Shown: positions 11,654 through 24,563 of the stretch, piece by piece | Layout: the number at the start of each line of letters is the position of its first letter | Position numbering within the stretch: position 1 is the first letter of the stretch | NCBI GenBank assembly: GCA_036873755.1 | Contig: JAVTVY010037187.1 | Location: forward strand, 1-64,000 | Reading direction: 5' to 3' | Length of the DNA stretch: 64,000 nt | Source of the DNA: Hanleya hanleyi | Taxonomy: Eukaryota; Mollusca; Polyplacophora; Lepidopleurida; Hanleyidae | Position numbers and translations under genes: made by a program | The notes under the pieces: generated by a model | Databases searched by the model: none | What the model was told of the DNA's origin: nothing | What the model saw: only the letters and a program-made list of their open reading frames with translations

Positions 11654-12229
11654 ACGAGTGATTCCATCCTAGAAGCTGTTTGGACGTTCGACCTCATCAG
11701 GACTAGGCTCCATGAATCAGTGTCGGCCCGCATCAGGACTACTCATTAAATCAGTCACGGTCCTTCGTCCATTGTATGATTCAAACCATCATATTTCCGC
11801 CCGTTGACCTCTTAATTGAGGCGCTTTGTGCTCTAATGCTTGGTGTATGCCGGATTCCTTACACTAACGCTTGTTGGTTGATAGCAAGACACGTGATACA
11901 ACAGAAAAAATACAAACTCTATTACATCAGCACTCTGGTTTAGATTCTTTGTATTTTTGTGGTATGACTACTCACTCGACGATAAGGCTGAATGCACTAA
12001 CTGGTGATTGAACTTCATCGTCCGTTTGCCAAAGAATACCGTCCTTTTCAGGGATGTTTGAAACAATACCATAGATAGATTGAACCACAGAAGAAAGCTG
12101 TTATAATTTTTTTTTACAAATTAAATAACAACATTGCAGCAACATTCAATCTAAACTTTGGCTAGTAACGGAGCCAAGGCTATCCCTTTCATTATGGTCC
12201 CTGTGTTAACCCTACCTGGCCTGAGGGGG
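11654..12229. other. Unannotated stretch
   Basis: No open frame of note and no repeat structure apart from a T-run near 12108. I see nothing I can name. Confidence 0.45.
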
Positions 12230-12715
12230 CATTTACCAAACTTTCTGCGCTATCTCCGGAACGACGAGAAAATGGAGTGCTGAAACTCCGGGACTTTATA
12301 TTTTATCATATTGGGGTCATTTTGAGACCATTTGTATAACCCCCTGAGCAGAGGATCTTGGATAATTTCAAGATGGCGGCCACGTGTGGTACCAGAAAAG
12401 TGATGTTTTTTGTCATATTTGTTCAAAATTTCTGCTTTTCTGCTATGAAAAGTGGGCAAAATCTATTTTATTTCACATAACATTAATATTTCCTAATCTA
12501 TCATGCAGTTTCCGCGGGGAAATTGCATAAATAAAAAATTCGGAAAATCCGATCGAAAAATCGACCAAAAAATGCCGTTTTCGAAATGACGTCACTGTGA
12601 CGTCATTAAAGCGGCCATCTTGGATTTTGTTACATTTTTTTGGTAGAGCTTGACCCAAGGGTATAGTGTCGTAAGCTTCAGCCCCCTAGCTCAAGGGATA
12701 AAAAAAATAATTAGG
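12230..12715 (+). repeat. Dispersed repeat family S, fullest copy
   Basis: It runs from accaaactttctgcgctatc (then tccggaacgac) to agcttcagccccctagctca (then agggata). The same order of blocks occurs at 47088-47525 with good conservation, and in decayed or partial form at 17920-18240, 41690-42010, 43230-43450 and, inverted, 48810-49140. Landmarks are ggtcattttgagac, aagatggcggcc, tctattttatttcac, gaaaaatcgacca, gcggccatcttgga and ggtagagcttgaccc. It has no coding capacity. The class is undetermined: neither clear terminal inverted repeats nor a poly-A tail is visible. Confidence 0.75.
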
Positions 12716-13935
12716 GTGGGGGGGGCATGTCGTCTCACTGCGTCTTATCATATCGTCTAGCACTTGAAATTCGTCTTCGGCTTGCGTACTGAGAAAATCC
12801 AGTCAGAATTTAATGGGGACTTAATTCGCGTGCGCTAAGTCGACCATGTGTTTGACAGCGGTCGTAGCTCAGCATATCAGCTTTCGGCCAATCAGAGACA
12901 ACGGTTTGTGTGCAGCCGGCCGTGTCTCCACCAAAATCGCTGAACCACACCTTTTAACTCAAATTTTGATGTAATTTGCCAAAATCATAACTCTATTAAT
13001 TTATACCATAGGGAAGGTAACATATCATAGAAAGTTTGCACGGGTAAATATATTTCAGAAAACCTATATTTATTCAGATGTAGTTGTTTATATTCGATCC
13101 TTATACCACCTCGATCCAAAGTAAAATTTGGATCGGCTGGCGAGCCGTGAGCTGAAATGCGCGCGCATGCACATCGCGCCTGTGTCTCAGATTTTTGCAC
13201 ATGTGTTCAAACGTGCCATCAGTATGATACTTTGCGAATCTTCATGAAAACCATTAAAATCCTTTATTCCTGTCTCATAATCTAGGCATAATAATTCTGT
13301 CAGACCACATCGAATCAGAACATAGGTCGTGTTTGCAGCGCCTGGCGGGCGGTTAATCAATGGCGTATTGAGTTATTGCAGAGCTATGTCTAACTCAAGT
13401 ATCGTACCGCTTTGAAGAATCAATCATGCGCATCCTCTAGCAGATCGGATAACTAAACTCGTTAATGGGAAGTTGACGTGGGCCAAGAATTCCTGACCCT
13501 GCGAGGATTAAGTAAAGTTCACAGTTTATTATGTCCACTTTGCATGAATATCCTGCCCGGGTCGAATTTAACTTTAACGAGATTAATCTATTTACTGACA
13601 TGGATATACGAGGGATGTATCCAGAGTAAATGTAAACTATTCCTTATTCATATTAGATATGCACAAATACGGCCTGTGTTAATAAAGACGTCCGGAATGG
13701 TACACCTTCTCTGTGTGCACACAATAATCCTGACCTTTAAGGGCACGGACCCTCAAGTACTGAGAGAGCTCTGACCCTCCATATCGATCACATAGCACAT
13801 TCCTTCTTCAAAGTGGTCGGGTATAAAATATCCAACCTATTCAATAACACAATCAATGCAGAGCTAAGATATTTATATTGACAATATCAATATCTAAAGA
13901 TCAAGCCAATTCCCATTTGCTGATACATGTATCTT
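12716..13935. other. Unannotated stretch
   Basis: A G-run occurs at 12716-12726. Open frames (71 codons minus at 12985-13200, 98 codons plus at 13478-13774) lack recognisable domains. I see no promoter or splice pattern to support a gene. Confidence 0.4.
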
Positions 13936-16370
13936 CCCCACCCTGGTCAGTGTAACTTTAACCCTCCATCCTCGTCAGCGTAACTTTAACTCTCCACCCT
14001 GGTCAGCGTAACTTTAACCCTCCGCCCTGGTCAGCGTAACTTTATCCCTCCACCCTGGTCAGCGTTACTTTAGCCTTCCACCCTGGTCAGCGTAACTTTA
14101 ACTCTCCACCCTGGTCAGTGTAACTTTAATCCTCCACCCTGGTCAGCGTAACTTTAACCCTCCACACTGGTCAGCGTAACTTTAACCCTCCAAACTGGTC
14201 AGCGTAACTTTAACCCTTCGCCCTGGTCAGCTTAACTTTAACCCTACACCCTGGTCAGCGTAACTTTAACCCTTCATCCTGGTCAGCGTAAATTTAACCC
14301 TCCGCCCTGGTCAGCGTAACTTTAACCCTCCGCCCTGGTCAGCGTAAGTTTAACCCTACACCCTGGTCAGCGTAACTTTAACCCTCCGTCCTGGTCAGCG
14401 TAACTTTAACCCTCCGCCCTGGTCAGCGTAACTTTAACCCCCCACCCTGGTCAGCGTAAGTTTAACCCTACACTCTGGTCAGCGTAACTTCAACCCTCCA
14501 TCCTCGTCAGCGTAACTTTAACTCTTCACCCTGGTCAGCGTAACTTTAACCCTCCACCCTGGTCAGCGTTACTTTAACCCTCCATCCTCGTTAGCGTAAC
14601 TTTAACTCTCCACCCTGGTCAGCGTAACTTTAACCCTCCATCCTCGTCAGCGTAACTTTAACCCTCCACCCTGGTCAGCGTAACTTTAACCCTCCACCCT
14701 GGTCAGCGTAACTTTAACCCTCCATCCTCGTTAGCGTAACTTTAACCCTCCATCCTGGTCAGCGTAACTTTAACCCTCCACTGTGGTCAGCGTAACTTTA
14801 GCCCTCCATCCTGGTCAGCGTCACTTTAACCCTCCACCCTGGTCAGCGTAACTTTTACCCCCCACCCTGGTCAGTGTAACTTTAACTCTCCACCCTGGTC
14901 AGCGTAACTTTAACCCTCCATCCTCGTCAGCGTAACTTTAACTCTCCACCCTGGTCAGCGTAATTCTATCCCTCCATCCTGGTTAGCGTCACTTTAACCC
15001 TCCAGCCTGGTCAGCGTAATTTTAACCCTCCATCCTGGTCAGCGTAACTTTAACCCTCCATCCTGGTCAGCGTAACTTTAACCCTCCAAACTGGTCAGCG
15101 TAACTTTAACCCTTCGCCCTGGTCAGCTTAACTTTAACCCTACACCCTGGTCAGCGTAACTTTAACCCTTCATCCTGGTCAGCGTAAATTTAACCCTCCG
15201 CCCTGGTCAGCGTAACTTTAACCCTCCGCCCTGGTCAGCGTAAGTTTAACCCTACACCCTGGTCAGCGTAACTTTAACCCTCCGTCCTGGTCAGCGTAAC
15301 TTTAACCCTCCGCCCTGGTCAGCGTAACTTTAACCCCCCACCCTGGTCAGCGTAAGTTTAACCCTACACTCTGGTCAGCGTAACTTCAACCCTCCATCCT
15401 CGTCAGCGTAACTTTAACTCTTCACCCTGGTCAGCGTAACTTTAACCCTCCACCCTGGTCAGCGTTACTTTAACCCTCCATCCTCGTTAGCGTAACTTTA
15501 ACTCTCCACCCTGGTCAGCGTAACTTTAACCCTCCATCCTCGTCAGCGTAACTTTAACTCTCCACCCTGGTCAGCGTAACTTTAACTCTCCACCCTGGTC
15601 AGCGTAACTTTAACCCTCCATCCTCGTTAGCGTAACTTTAACCCTCCATCCTGGTCAGCGTAACTTTAACCCTCCACTGTGGTCAGCGTAACTTTAACCC
15701 TCCATCCTGGTCAGCGTAACTTTAACCCTCCACCCTGGTCAGCGTAACTTTTACCCCCCACCCTGGTCAGTGTAACTTTAACCCTCCACCCTGGTCAATG
15801 TAATTTTAACTCTCCACCCTGGTCAGCGTAACTTTAACCCTCCATCCTCGTCAGCGTAACTTTAACTCTCCACCCTGGTCAGCGTAATATATTCTATCCC
15901 TCCATCCTGGTTATCGTCACTTTAACCCTCCATCCTGGTCAGCGTAATTTTAACCCTCCATCCTGGTCAGCGTAACTTTAACCCTCCATCCTGGTCAGCG
16001 TAACTTTAACCCTCCATCCTGGTCAGCGTACTTTAACCCTCCATCCTGGTCAGCGTAATTCTATCCCTCCATCCTGGTTAGCGTCACTTTAACCCTCCAT
16101 CCTGGTCAGCGTAATTTTAACCCTCTATCCTGGTCAGCGTAATTTTAACCCTCCGTCCTGATCAGCGTAACTTTAACCCTCCATCCTGGTCAGCGTAACT
16201 TTAACCCTCCGTCCTGATCAGCGTACCTTTAACCCTCCATCCTGGTCAGCGTAACTTTAACCCTCCATCCTGGTCAGCGTAACTTTAACCCTCCACCCTG
16301 GTCAGCGTATCTTTAACCCTCCACCCTGGTCAGCGTAACTGTAACCCTCCACTCCGGTCAGCGTAACTTA
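13936..16370 (+). repeat. 28-bp satellite with 896-bp higher-order period
   Basis: About 87 head-to-tail copies of a 28-bp unit, consensus ccctccaccctggtcagcgt + aactttaa. Variant units mark a higher-order structure: the marker ccaaactgg occurs at 14190 and 15086, ctgtggtcag at 14781 and 15677, and cttttacccc at 14852 and 15748. Every pair is exactly 896 bp (32 units) apart. After about 15775 one extra unit breaks the register. A further local duplication of the taattctatccctccatcct variant appears at about 14961, 15886 (expanded) and 16055. No coding frame crosses the array because 28 is not a multiple of three. Confidence 0.97.
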
Positions 16371-17919
16371 TTGGAAAATTTTGGTAACCGATTCCCGATA
16401 GTGGAATCCAATTACCAGTAGTATGCTATTGCTAGATCACCGCGCATCAAACTTCCTTATCATATTGAATTGTGTCAAGCCCCAAAATCTTTGAAGCGCA
16501 ATATATTGACAATCATTGGGAATATTTTTATGAAATAAACATTAAAATCCTCATTCTTTGATTTGGGATCCCCTTTAATCTCTTGGATCGCATATTCGAG
16601 AATCTCAGATCAACTCTGATGTTCAATTAAGTTTAGCTTTGCAAATACGCATGAAAAGATTATCCAACCGCGAAATGCCCTGACCATGCGTACAGAAACA
16701 CACAATTTTAATTCGTAAATGTTTTTTTCAGGGACCGCTATTGATTGGCTGGCCTCTTCAGGCTAGATATACGTTACATATAAGAAACCGTGAGTATGGG
16801 GTTCTGATTGGTTCTCTAATGAAATGTACACCGCCAGTTCTTAAGAGAATGGTGACCTGAACAAACAAGGTAATTAACCGTGCGGAGCTATGAACAGTAT
16901 GCCTCCATCAGAAGATGCGTTATATATGTAATGGTGTAATATTCATGCATACGATAGTAATGCATCTGAGACTGAAGAAAAAATGACATGAAGAAGGAAA
17001 ATTAGACTGGTTTAGAATGAGAAGATAATCTGTTAGAATGTAATGAGTTCACATTTCAGATAACCGAACCAGCATTATAAAACACCACACTTGAACACAG
17101 GATACAAATCCACTGAAAGCGTACAAGATATATAGAGATAATGCAATTCAGAGGTATTAAATTTAATTATAAGCCAAGGGCGGACGACGCTGACTTCCGG
17201 TCCTCTAAAAAGCGAGAATTTCTAGTGGACCTTATCTCGGGCTATCAATGATGCGCAAATGAAAGCGGCAGGTGTTTTGTTTCGTATTTTGCCTTTCTGC
17301 TGAAATTACATTAAATTGCCATGGAGGTAGAGGTTTAATCACTTTCTCATCAGCGGAAAACAGGTTATCGTAATGTTGTACCTGCACGCGTATTTCTTAT
17401 CGGTCACATGAAGTCAGAACTCTTGCTACACTCAGCACATGTCATAAAACAATTAAGCCCAGCGATAAGACATGTATGGTTTCTTATCACTCATTTACCG
17501 CGGGGTTACATCGGTTATTGAGTTTTTTTCCCCCTTCAATGTATCATCCCCTGAAGAGTTACAGATGTGCAGGACCCGTATGTACAATACTATCGAACGC
17601 ATCAGTACCCCGGATGTATTTCACTGATAACGTTAGAAAAGCTCCAGCTTTTAGATTTTGAATGAGAGACACGGAAAACAATTTCAGTCTACTTGAGTTA
17701 TAGGTCTGTATATAGGGTTAGGGTGATATCGCTTTTGTATATATCTATCAGCAGACTCGTTTGTAAATACAATATCGTGATCGGACATTCGTAACTATTC
17801 TGTAAATTGAACGTATATCCAGTCTAAATTCTTCCGAAATATATGAACTTGATTGCGTTTGATCTCTTTTCTAGCCCATGATGCAATGTGCATTCATGAA
17901 AATTAAATGACAGGTGTCA
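16371..17919. other. Unannotated stretch
   Basis: I find no gene or repeat family here. The only frame of length (61 codons, 17476-17661) has no domain. A short GC-richer patch near 17170-17330 has no accompanying signals. Confidence 0.4.
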
Positions 17920-18240
17920 TATATTGGGTCAGTTTGAGCCTATTATCCATCCGAGTACTGGATCATGTGTAGATTCAAAACGACCGAAAAGTTGCGTTTT
18001 CGTCGTTTTATTATTTTTAAATTGTATTTTTACGCATATGAGTGCCCCAAATTTTATTTTATTTCACACCAAAAAATTATTTCATACACAATGATGTAGT
18101 TTGTTTTGTTTTTCTGGAAAAAAATGTAAAATAAATAAGGAAATCGGAAAAAATCGAAATGAAACGTCCCACAAGATATCTTGGGGTCAAGCTCTACCAG
18201 AAAATGCAGGCAAAGATGGCTGCCCACAAAACGCGCATGC
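17920..18240 (+). repeat. Family S repeat, rearranged copy
   Basis: Blocks gggtcagtttgagcc, attttattttatttcac and ggaaatcggaaaaaatcg follow family S order on the plus strand. They are followed by ggggtcaagctctaccagaa and aagatggctgccc, which are the family's 3' blocks in reverse orientation. The copy is thus partly inverted internally. Confidence 0.55.
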
Positions 18241-18992
18241 GACCTATAGACAAGAGACTAGTAATTATCTCATCACATGATGCATGATATCTCCGTTTTT
18301 TAACTTTCATGAGCCCCTTGAATTCGTTATGTCCCCCACTGCTTTAGAACCTTCAATCCTTTCTTATGTATTCTACTTCGTTGTCGGCCTGTCAGGCCAC
18401 CCTACTAAACTTGAGAACGTCTCAAATGGCGACTGAGCATGCGCAACTAGCGTTTCGCGGCGCATGACGCGAAGACGCTATCCTCGAGGACAAGCACCCA
18501 TGCCCGACGACAGTCGATAAGCACGAGACGGAAATAACAATCTCCTACCAACCCACTAACTTTGACTGACAATGATTCACGCTCGGACGGGAAGCTCGAT
18601 AGAAGTCAAGGGCGTGTGCTCTTTGCGTTACTCCGTTTCCATGAAACGTTTGGAATTCATCCAGTCATTAGTTGCACCGTGTGACGCCAGAGGCGCTGTT
18701 TTTAATTATATCGGTAGCTTCAATTCTGAGCGCCTGCATTATGTGTGATACATTATGTGTGATACATTATGTGTGATACATTTTGCATCAAATAATTATT
18801 GATCTCTAGTTGTGACATTAAGAAATAAACGAACTGATTAAAAACAGATCCAGAAAACGATTCGGTAACTGGATCTGATCTCCTTTCTATCTCGAGGCCG
18901 TTCGGTGAGCTCCTGTCACGAAAATAACTCTCTGGGTTACCTCATCTTTGACGAATCAACGCAATGTACGAGATGGCATGACATGATAATAT
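18241..18992. other. Stretch with a GC-rich patch and a 17-bp triplicate
   Basis: About 18420-18680 is richer in CpG (gagcatgcgcaac, gtttcgcggcgcatgacgcg) than its surroundings and could be a relic of a regulatory or promoter region, but there is no adjacent gene to support that. At 18738-18782 the unit attatgtgtgatacatt is repeated about three times in tandem. Confidence 0.4.
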
Positions 18993-19921
18993 TATGATGG
19001 CCGAGAAGGGACATCGCTGTATTGTGTTATGAATCGGGACCGACACACGAAGGCAGGATGCGAAGCCGCGAAGGCAGGATGCGAAGTCGCAAGGGCAGGA
19101 TGCGAAGTCGCGAGGCCAGGATGCGAAATCAAAACAGCGAAGCGCGAAGTGCGAAGTCAGGATGCGAAGCGCGAAGTCAGGATGCGAAGTCGCGAGGCCA
19201 GGATGCGAAATCAAAACATGAAGCGCGAAGTCAGGATGCGAAGTGGCGAAGGCAGGATGCGAAGTGGCCAAGCCAGGATGCGAAGCGCAAAGTCAGGATG
19301 CGAAATCAAAACAAAGCATTGCAAAGACTGGAAGCGAAGCGCGAAGTCACGATGCGAAGGCAGGATGCGAAGCCCGAAGTCAGGATGCGAAGTCGCGAAG
19401 GCAGGATGCGAAGTGGCGAAGCCAGGATGCGAAGCGCGAAGTCAGGATGCGAAGTCAGGATGCGAAGCGCGAAGTCAGGATGCGAAGTCGCGAGGCAGGA
19501 TGCGAAATCAAAACATGAAGCGCGAAGTCACGGCACCTAACTTCGCGACTTCGCATCCTGCCTTCGCGACTTCGCATCCTGACTTCGCGCTTCGCACCCT
19601 GACTTCACATCCTGACTTCGCGCTTCGCATCCTGGCTTCGCCACTTCGCATCCTGCCTTCGCATCCTGACTTCGCGCTTCGCTTCCAGTCTTTGCAATGC
19701 TTTGTTTTGATTTCGCATCTTGACTTCGCGCTTCGCATCCTGGCTTCGCCACTTCGCATCCTGCCTTCGCGACTTCGCATCCTGACTTCGCGTTTCATGT
19801 TTTGATTTCGCATCCTGACTTCGCGCTTCGCATCCTGCCTTCGTCCTTCGCATCCTGACTTCGCATCCTGCCTTCGTGTGATTCATAACACAATACAGCG
19901 ATGTCCCTTCTCGGCCATAAT
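18993..19921. mobile_element. Foldback element with 21-bp tandem-repeat arms (family F, copy 1)
   Basis: The ends are inverted: TATGATGGCCGAGAAGGGAC (18993), then atcgctgtattgtgttatgaatc, against its mirror at 19882-19921. Inside, both arms are arrays of a 21-bp unit of type ggatgcgaagtcgcgaaggc + a, with an inserted marker (aagcattgcaaagactggaa) present on both arms (near 19315 and 19690). The arms meet near 19540 with almost no spacer and are unequal (about 540 and 370 bp). The terminal 20 bp match the element at 38098-41326, although the arm repeats differ. A target duplication is not clear. The 258-codon open frame (19029-19805) is an artefact of the 21-bp period. Confidence 0.9.
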
Positions 19922-20352
19922 AGATATAAACTACACCACGTGGGGACATTTCGCGCTGTGGAACGGCTGTCAACTTGACCCGATTCTTCGGACTGAAATT
20001 TGAATGAATTTCATCGGCACTATATTACTATATTAACGAGACTCGGAAATTATCGGGAGCTCTATGAGATTTTGTACAAAACAGATTCGACATAGGAAGT
20101 GGGGTAAGATCCACTTACGCCAGAGTGGATCTGTTCACAATCAGATTGATCGTTAACATTACGGTACCATTTGTTTATAGTGACAGAGTCGCCTGAAATT
20201 GTCACAATTTGCTGACGGCCTGACAAATACAAACGACACAATTGTCTCTATTGCGACAACAATTGTCTCAATTGCGACAACTGTGATTAGTTTTTGCTAC
20301 CGCTATTCCAATATTCACTCCAATTTGCATGTAAAGCATTCGCCAGGTAAGA
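19922..20352. other. Unannotated stretch
   Basis: It holds a short hairpin (agatccactt and agtggatct near 20110-20140) and a twofold repeat of attgcgacaacaattgtctc near 20250. There is no gene. Confidence 0.45.
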
Positions 20353-20636
20353 TTGAACTACCACTCTAAGGTGGAGGCAAAAAGGATATATTGTTACATG
20401 TGGTAATAGTGATTTTCCAATGAAAGTTTATAGTTTTTTTTAATAGTGTACATACCATGTCGTCTATGATTATGCAAATTTGATGGACTGCAATTTATAT
20501 TTTTCAATACCATTCGATGCGGATATATCCATGGTCGCCTGTGTGGATGTCTCTTAGTTTTACTTCATTATATTGTTTACTTTATTAAGCAAAACGATCT
20601 TTTTTACCTCCAGTTTAGAGAGCTGGTTGTCTCTAG
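20353..20636. mobile_element. Family A TIR element, short copy (about 284 bp)
   Basis: The left end gaactaccactctaaggtgg + aggcaaaaa pairs with the right end aaaacgatcttttttacctc + cagtttagagagctggttgtctct. Internal blocks ttgttacatg.cg/tgtaa and ttttccaatgaaag match 52160-52205. The block gatgcggatatatccatggt + cgcc matches both 6001-6030 and 52700-52730. It is internally deleted relative to the 759-bp copy. Confidence 0.75.
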
Positions 20637-22062
20637 TCTATTCACGGTTGGGTGGGTAACAGCTTTCTCCTTTGACGCCAGATTGTAAGGAAACGATCAC
20701 ACGATGTGAGCTCAGAAAAGCAGTTTGTTCATTATATCACATCTGCTAGACACATGAGACGATGATACTGAACTTATCTCTAAAAGTAGTCGAAATGGCA
20801 AATGAAAAGGAGTGCAATTTTCTGCGAGATAACACGTTGCAATCATCTACGCCATCGATTGCTCAAAGTGGACGAACTAATGGAGACATCTTTCACGATA
20901 ACATCAAAGGACTTTTTACCTTTCAGGTGTGAACTATCAGCGTTGAATACACTCGCATATAAAATAGGACAGGTACATTTCAAAGATGTTTAAAGAGACA
21001 GATAAAGCAGACAAGATTTCTAATTTAAGTGGAGACGCTATTTTGACGACCATTGTACACACAGACCCGTTCTCTCAGTGTTGAATCCACTGAGCAATGT
21101 ACACAGCAAGCCACATACTGTACGGTACAAATACGTCATCATACCCCATGCAGTAGCTTGAGAACGTGTGAAATTCTTCCCAACACCCCCGAGACAGATT
21201 TATACAATTTTCTCACATAAAAATAGGATGTGAATAAGGTGTTAATAAGGCACGGCCTCCCCCCGCATGTCTATGATTTACCGGTTTGAAGAGTGTTAAA
21301 TACTCCAAATCAAATCGAAAATGTTACCCACATGTATACCTATCCCAAGTGAAGCATGACATGTATTCTTATAGGGGACTGGGATAATTCATCTCACAAA
21401 CCCACGTATACGTATTTGGGATGAGCGCGTGCGACGCAGGCTGACCAGTCACAGTCCGGCTTTTGCGCTATAGCTAATGCCGGCTTCGGCCGCAAGGTGG
21501 CGCTGGCGCCCACTGCACTCCGGTCTGTTCCGGTTAGGCTGTCTGCTAAACTGAACATGTGCAGGAAGGAAGGCAGGTATTGTATTTCGCCTCGTTTCGT
21601 CAGATTTTCTCACTGATGGAGTGACGTTCGACAAAAGCTGCCGACATGATGCGCTCCAGCAACGTTTCTCTCACAGTGTCGTTAATATTTTCACTGAAAC
21701 ACCGATTACAGTAATGATTTAATTTATACGGGAAAATACCATATTAACTTGATCAAGGGAGGCGAGGTTGGGATGTATTTTCCTTCTCTATAGAGTGGGA
21801 ATTTTCACTCCATGATCGATTTATATGGAATCTTCCCTTTATCTCATTATTTTTGTCTCACCTCTAAGACAGCTAGATCTCTTAATCAACCGCCTCTCTA
21901 GTCCAGATCTCCACTAACTGATAATCATTTCCCGTACTTGTACGGAGTTCCTTGATGCTGGAAATGGGGTATTTTGTTAAAGTTTCAGTAAACTCGCGCT
22001 AAAGATCGTGAGCTCACGCGAGATCCGAATTCGAAATTGAAAGCGACACGGCGCTACAGAGG
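20637..22062. other. Unannotated stretch with a CpG-richer patch
   Basis: No gene can be supported. Around 21425-21600 the base composition is GC- and CpG-rich (gcgcgtgcgacgcagg, ggcttcggccgcaaggtggc) with a short minus frame of 61 codons. It might be an old promoter or exon, but nothing flanking it supports that. Confidence 0.4.
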
Positions 22063-22500
22063 CGGTTTTGTGCACCCACCTCGCTGGGGGTCTAATAATG
22101 CCCCAGCCACCAGTCAGATTTTTGGACTGGATTCCGGGCCGCGCACACAACCCCGGATGTGACATCATATATAGTAAAATAGATGTTTGCCGAACATTTC
22201 GATTACTTTTCAAGTCTACATATTAATACCTCTGTTGACCTAGCGTTAAAAGGAATTATCTGGAGATTGTTTTCCCTGTTTATCTGGACAGAGCATATGA
22301 AAAGTAGTTCGCTCATGTGCATAATTGAAGGAGTTGTTCGGCCGGATTCAAACTGAATCGTGCGTACGTGGGGTTTTCCCTATACGTCATAGCAACGTAG
22401 TAAAGGTCAACTTCCGCTATTGGAGGCGGGGATGATAAATGAGCCTGTGAAATGGAGCATGCGCTGTGGGGAGGATGGGTTTTGTGATCACCAGCGTCCT
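22063..22500 (+). repeat. Dispersed repeat family R, copy 1
   Basis: The order cacccacctcgctgggggtc, ccccagccaccagtcag, gatgtttgccgaacatttcg, taatacctctgttgacctag, gagcatatgaaaagtagttc, gaaggagttgttcggccgga and ctatacgtcatagcaacgt recurs at 59436-59850 (plus) and, reversed, at 36870-37165. There is no coding potential, terminal inverted repeat or tail that would settle its class. Confidence 0.8.
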
Positions 22501-23146
22501 GCAGAGGGCTAGTGTTACATGCATATCTCCAAACCGACAACACTGATCGATATTTAAGTGCCTGTGACACGACAGATCCGCTCTTGGCCTTGACAACGGA
22601 ATAGATATCGTGAACGCCCACGTTGGTCAAACTTTAAACAAAACCATCCATCTCAGATTCATTATCCTGACCAGTCTAAGATCACGAAGGATGCAATGGA
22701 CCTGAACCCTGGTGACGTAGTATATCTCCTTCAATCACGTGATAAATTATGCAAGCATTCATCTCATGGCAGGTGATCACTTATCCAGAAATCTACAGTA
22801 GCATTTCTTATGTAATACGAAACTAATTAAATTACCAACGCACAGTACACGTGCCGCACGGGATGAAGTTCTATAAGTAACCCGATACACCAAACTGTGC
22901 CAGTCCAGAGACCTCGCGCTGGCAATTAAGTTGATGTCACGTTACATGAGGGAGGTGTCAGGTTAATTGAATTGTATAAAGATCTCCACCAGCCATTTAA
23001 TTGGCATGGATGTTAGGGGCCTGCATTGCATCAAGGGATAGAAGTGGGATTTGATGTTGGGGGCCTTCGCCATCAGGTTTCAGGCCTATTCGGGCAAAGT
23101 TTGCATGGAGATTTCGTCAGAAGGCATATCAGTGATCCGAACGTCT
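22501..23146. other. Unannotated stretch
   Basis: I see nothing I can name. Similarity to the other family R copies fades beyond the 22440 block gagcatgcgctgtgg. Confidence 0.4.
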
Positions 23147-23345
23147 GAGTGAGTGAATATGATTTAACGTCATTTCAACACTATTTCAGTCGTAACAAGA
23201 CGTTTGGGTTCTATTTCTTTTCAAGCGTGGAACCCCACGTGTGGGGTCCTATTGATTTTACCACCCGGAAACTCCACGGATGCTCCAGTTAGACGCCTCT
23301 TACGACAAGCCGTCAGAGGAGCTGAGGCACTTAATTCTTTCCATG
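23147..23345 (-). mobile_element. Molluscan-type SINE, 3' part, minus strand
   Basis: It starts with the reverse-complemented tail tgagtgagtgaatatgattt + aacgtcatttcaacactatttcag and continues to gacgcctcttacgacaagcc, a block I recognise from SINE-like repeats in molluscan genomes. The body differs from the SINE at 11272, although the tails match, which fits several SINE families sharing one LINE-derived tail. The head end is not clear and may be lost. Confidence 0.65.
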
Positions 23346-23512
23346 ACTCGATGTGCACAAGGACACCACAGGGCAATCACCGGAATCACCACGTGGGCGT
23401 GGGAGCCATAACAGATTTTGGGGTATAAGCGTGTAGCATTGATGCAAGTTTTAGTGTTGATATCCATCATGGTATACATGAAATGTGTACCTTGCATGGA
23501 TGACAATATCTA

Positions 23513-23757
23513 TGCTCTAAAAAAACTTGAGTGAAATTTCACTCCAATAAGAATGGAAATTGATCCCACTCAAACACTTGAGGGTTGAGTGAAAATAAAC
23601 TTCACTCAACTTGAGTGGACTCAATTTCACTCAGCTTCAAACATGAGAAAATTTCACTCAAACGTGTGTGAGTTTCTCAACTTGAGAGTGAATTTCACTT
23701 TCAAAATCAATTTCCACTCTTACTTGAGTGAACTTTTTACTCAAGTTTTTTAGAGTG
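23513..23757. mobile_element. 245-bp TIR element with CTTGAGTGAAA motif arms, TA duplication
   Basis: The left end TGCTCTAAAAAAACTTGAGT and the right end (reverse complement CACTCTAAAAAACTTGAGTA) are inverted and flanked by TA at 23511-23512 and 23758-23759. Most of the interior is iterations of acttgagtgaaa or ttcactcaa in both orientations. The terminal hexamer is close to that of the 3.2-kb element at 2598-5804, suggesting a shared transposase. The end at 41331 carries the same motif. Confidence 0.8.
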
Positions 23758-23759
23758 TA

Positions 23760-24563
23760 AATATACAATCAATATACATCTGTGAGCCAACTACTCTCAG
23801 AAAACACCACCAACACGAAAAGACTTTTGAAGGAAAAAAGATGACCTAAATTCAATTAGTTGTAGAAATCGTTTGTGCCGCTCAGAGTTTAACAATCCGG
23901 TGCAAAACCCGGTGTAAAGAACATGTAATCTAGAAACAAACAAATGTGGATAAAGCGTATTGAGAATGGAACGAAAGGACATATTGACTTTAGCACTGAA
24001 GACGAATTCCAGTGTCCCAGTGTAGAACTGTTACATATTCATCCATATACTATACCCTATGTAATCGTAGAGCAAACCCAGGAATATTTACATCAGCATA
24101 TCATCTCTGATTAAACTGTTCCTTAACCGTATCTGGAATGGGAATGGAGGGAGGGGGTGTTAGAGGGATTCTACCACTAGTGACTTTTTCCCTCGTGCTC
24201 CGTAACAAAGGGAAACAGAGAACTGATATTCCACATGCTCTCCCAAGGCTGTAGCCAGTCTAGCATTATCAATATGACCCTATAACCTCACTTTTTACTC
24301 AGTTCAAGTGGCGCAGAACAGACATCGATTTTGCAATGCGCTTGTGCTGCTCCATCTTAGATGTCCTAGCTTGTTTTATATGACATGTACACACGAACAA
24401 TTGACGTGTACACACGAAAACAAATTTCTGACTATGATAGGTGTTGATGTTATTTTTTTGTCCAGCTGAAATTTTGTCATATTTCGCAATACATATGGAT
24501 CAGTTAACGTAGAACCTTGTAAAATTGTAAAGGGAAACTTGGTCGTGTGTACCATATAATATT
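23760..24563. other. Unannotated stretch
   Basis: Short frames only. A twofold repeat of gtacacacgaa occurs near 24388-24418. I see nothing else. Confidence 0.4.

Noticed and set aside
13936..16370. CRISPR-like array of 28-bp units
   Set aside because: The units are contiguous with no spacers, and the context is a eukaryotic genome; it is a satellite.
19029..19805. 258-codon open frame on the plus strand
   Set aside because: It lies wholly in the 21-bp repeat arms of a foldback element; the period is a multiple of three, so several frames stay open on both strands with the same low-complexity peptide.
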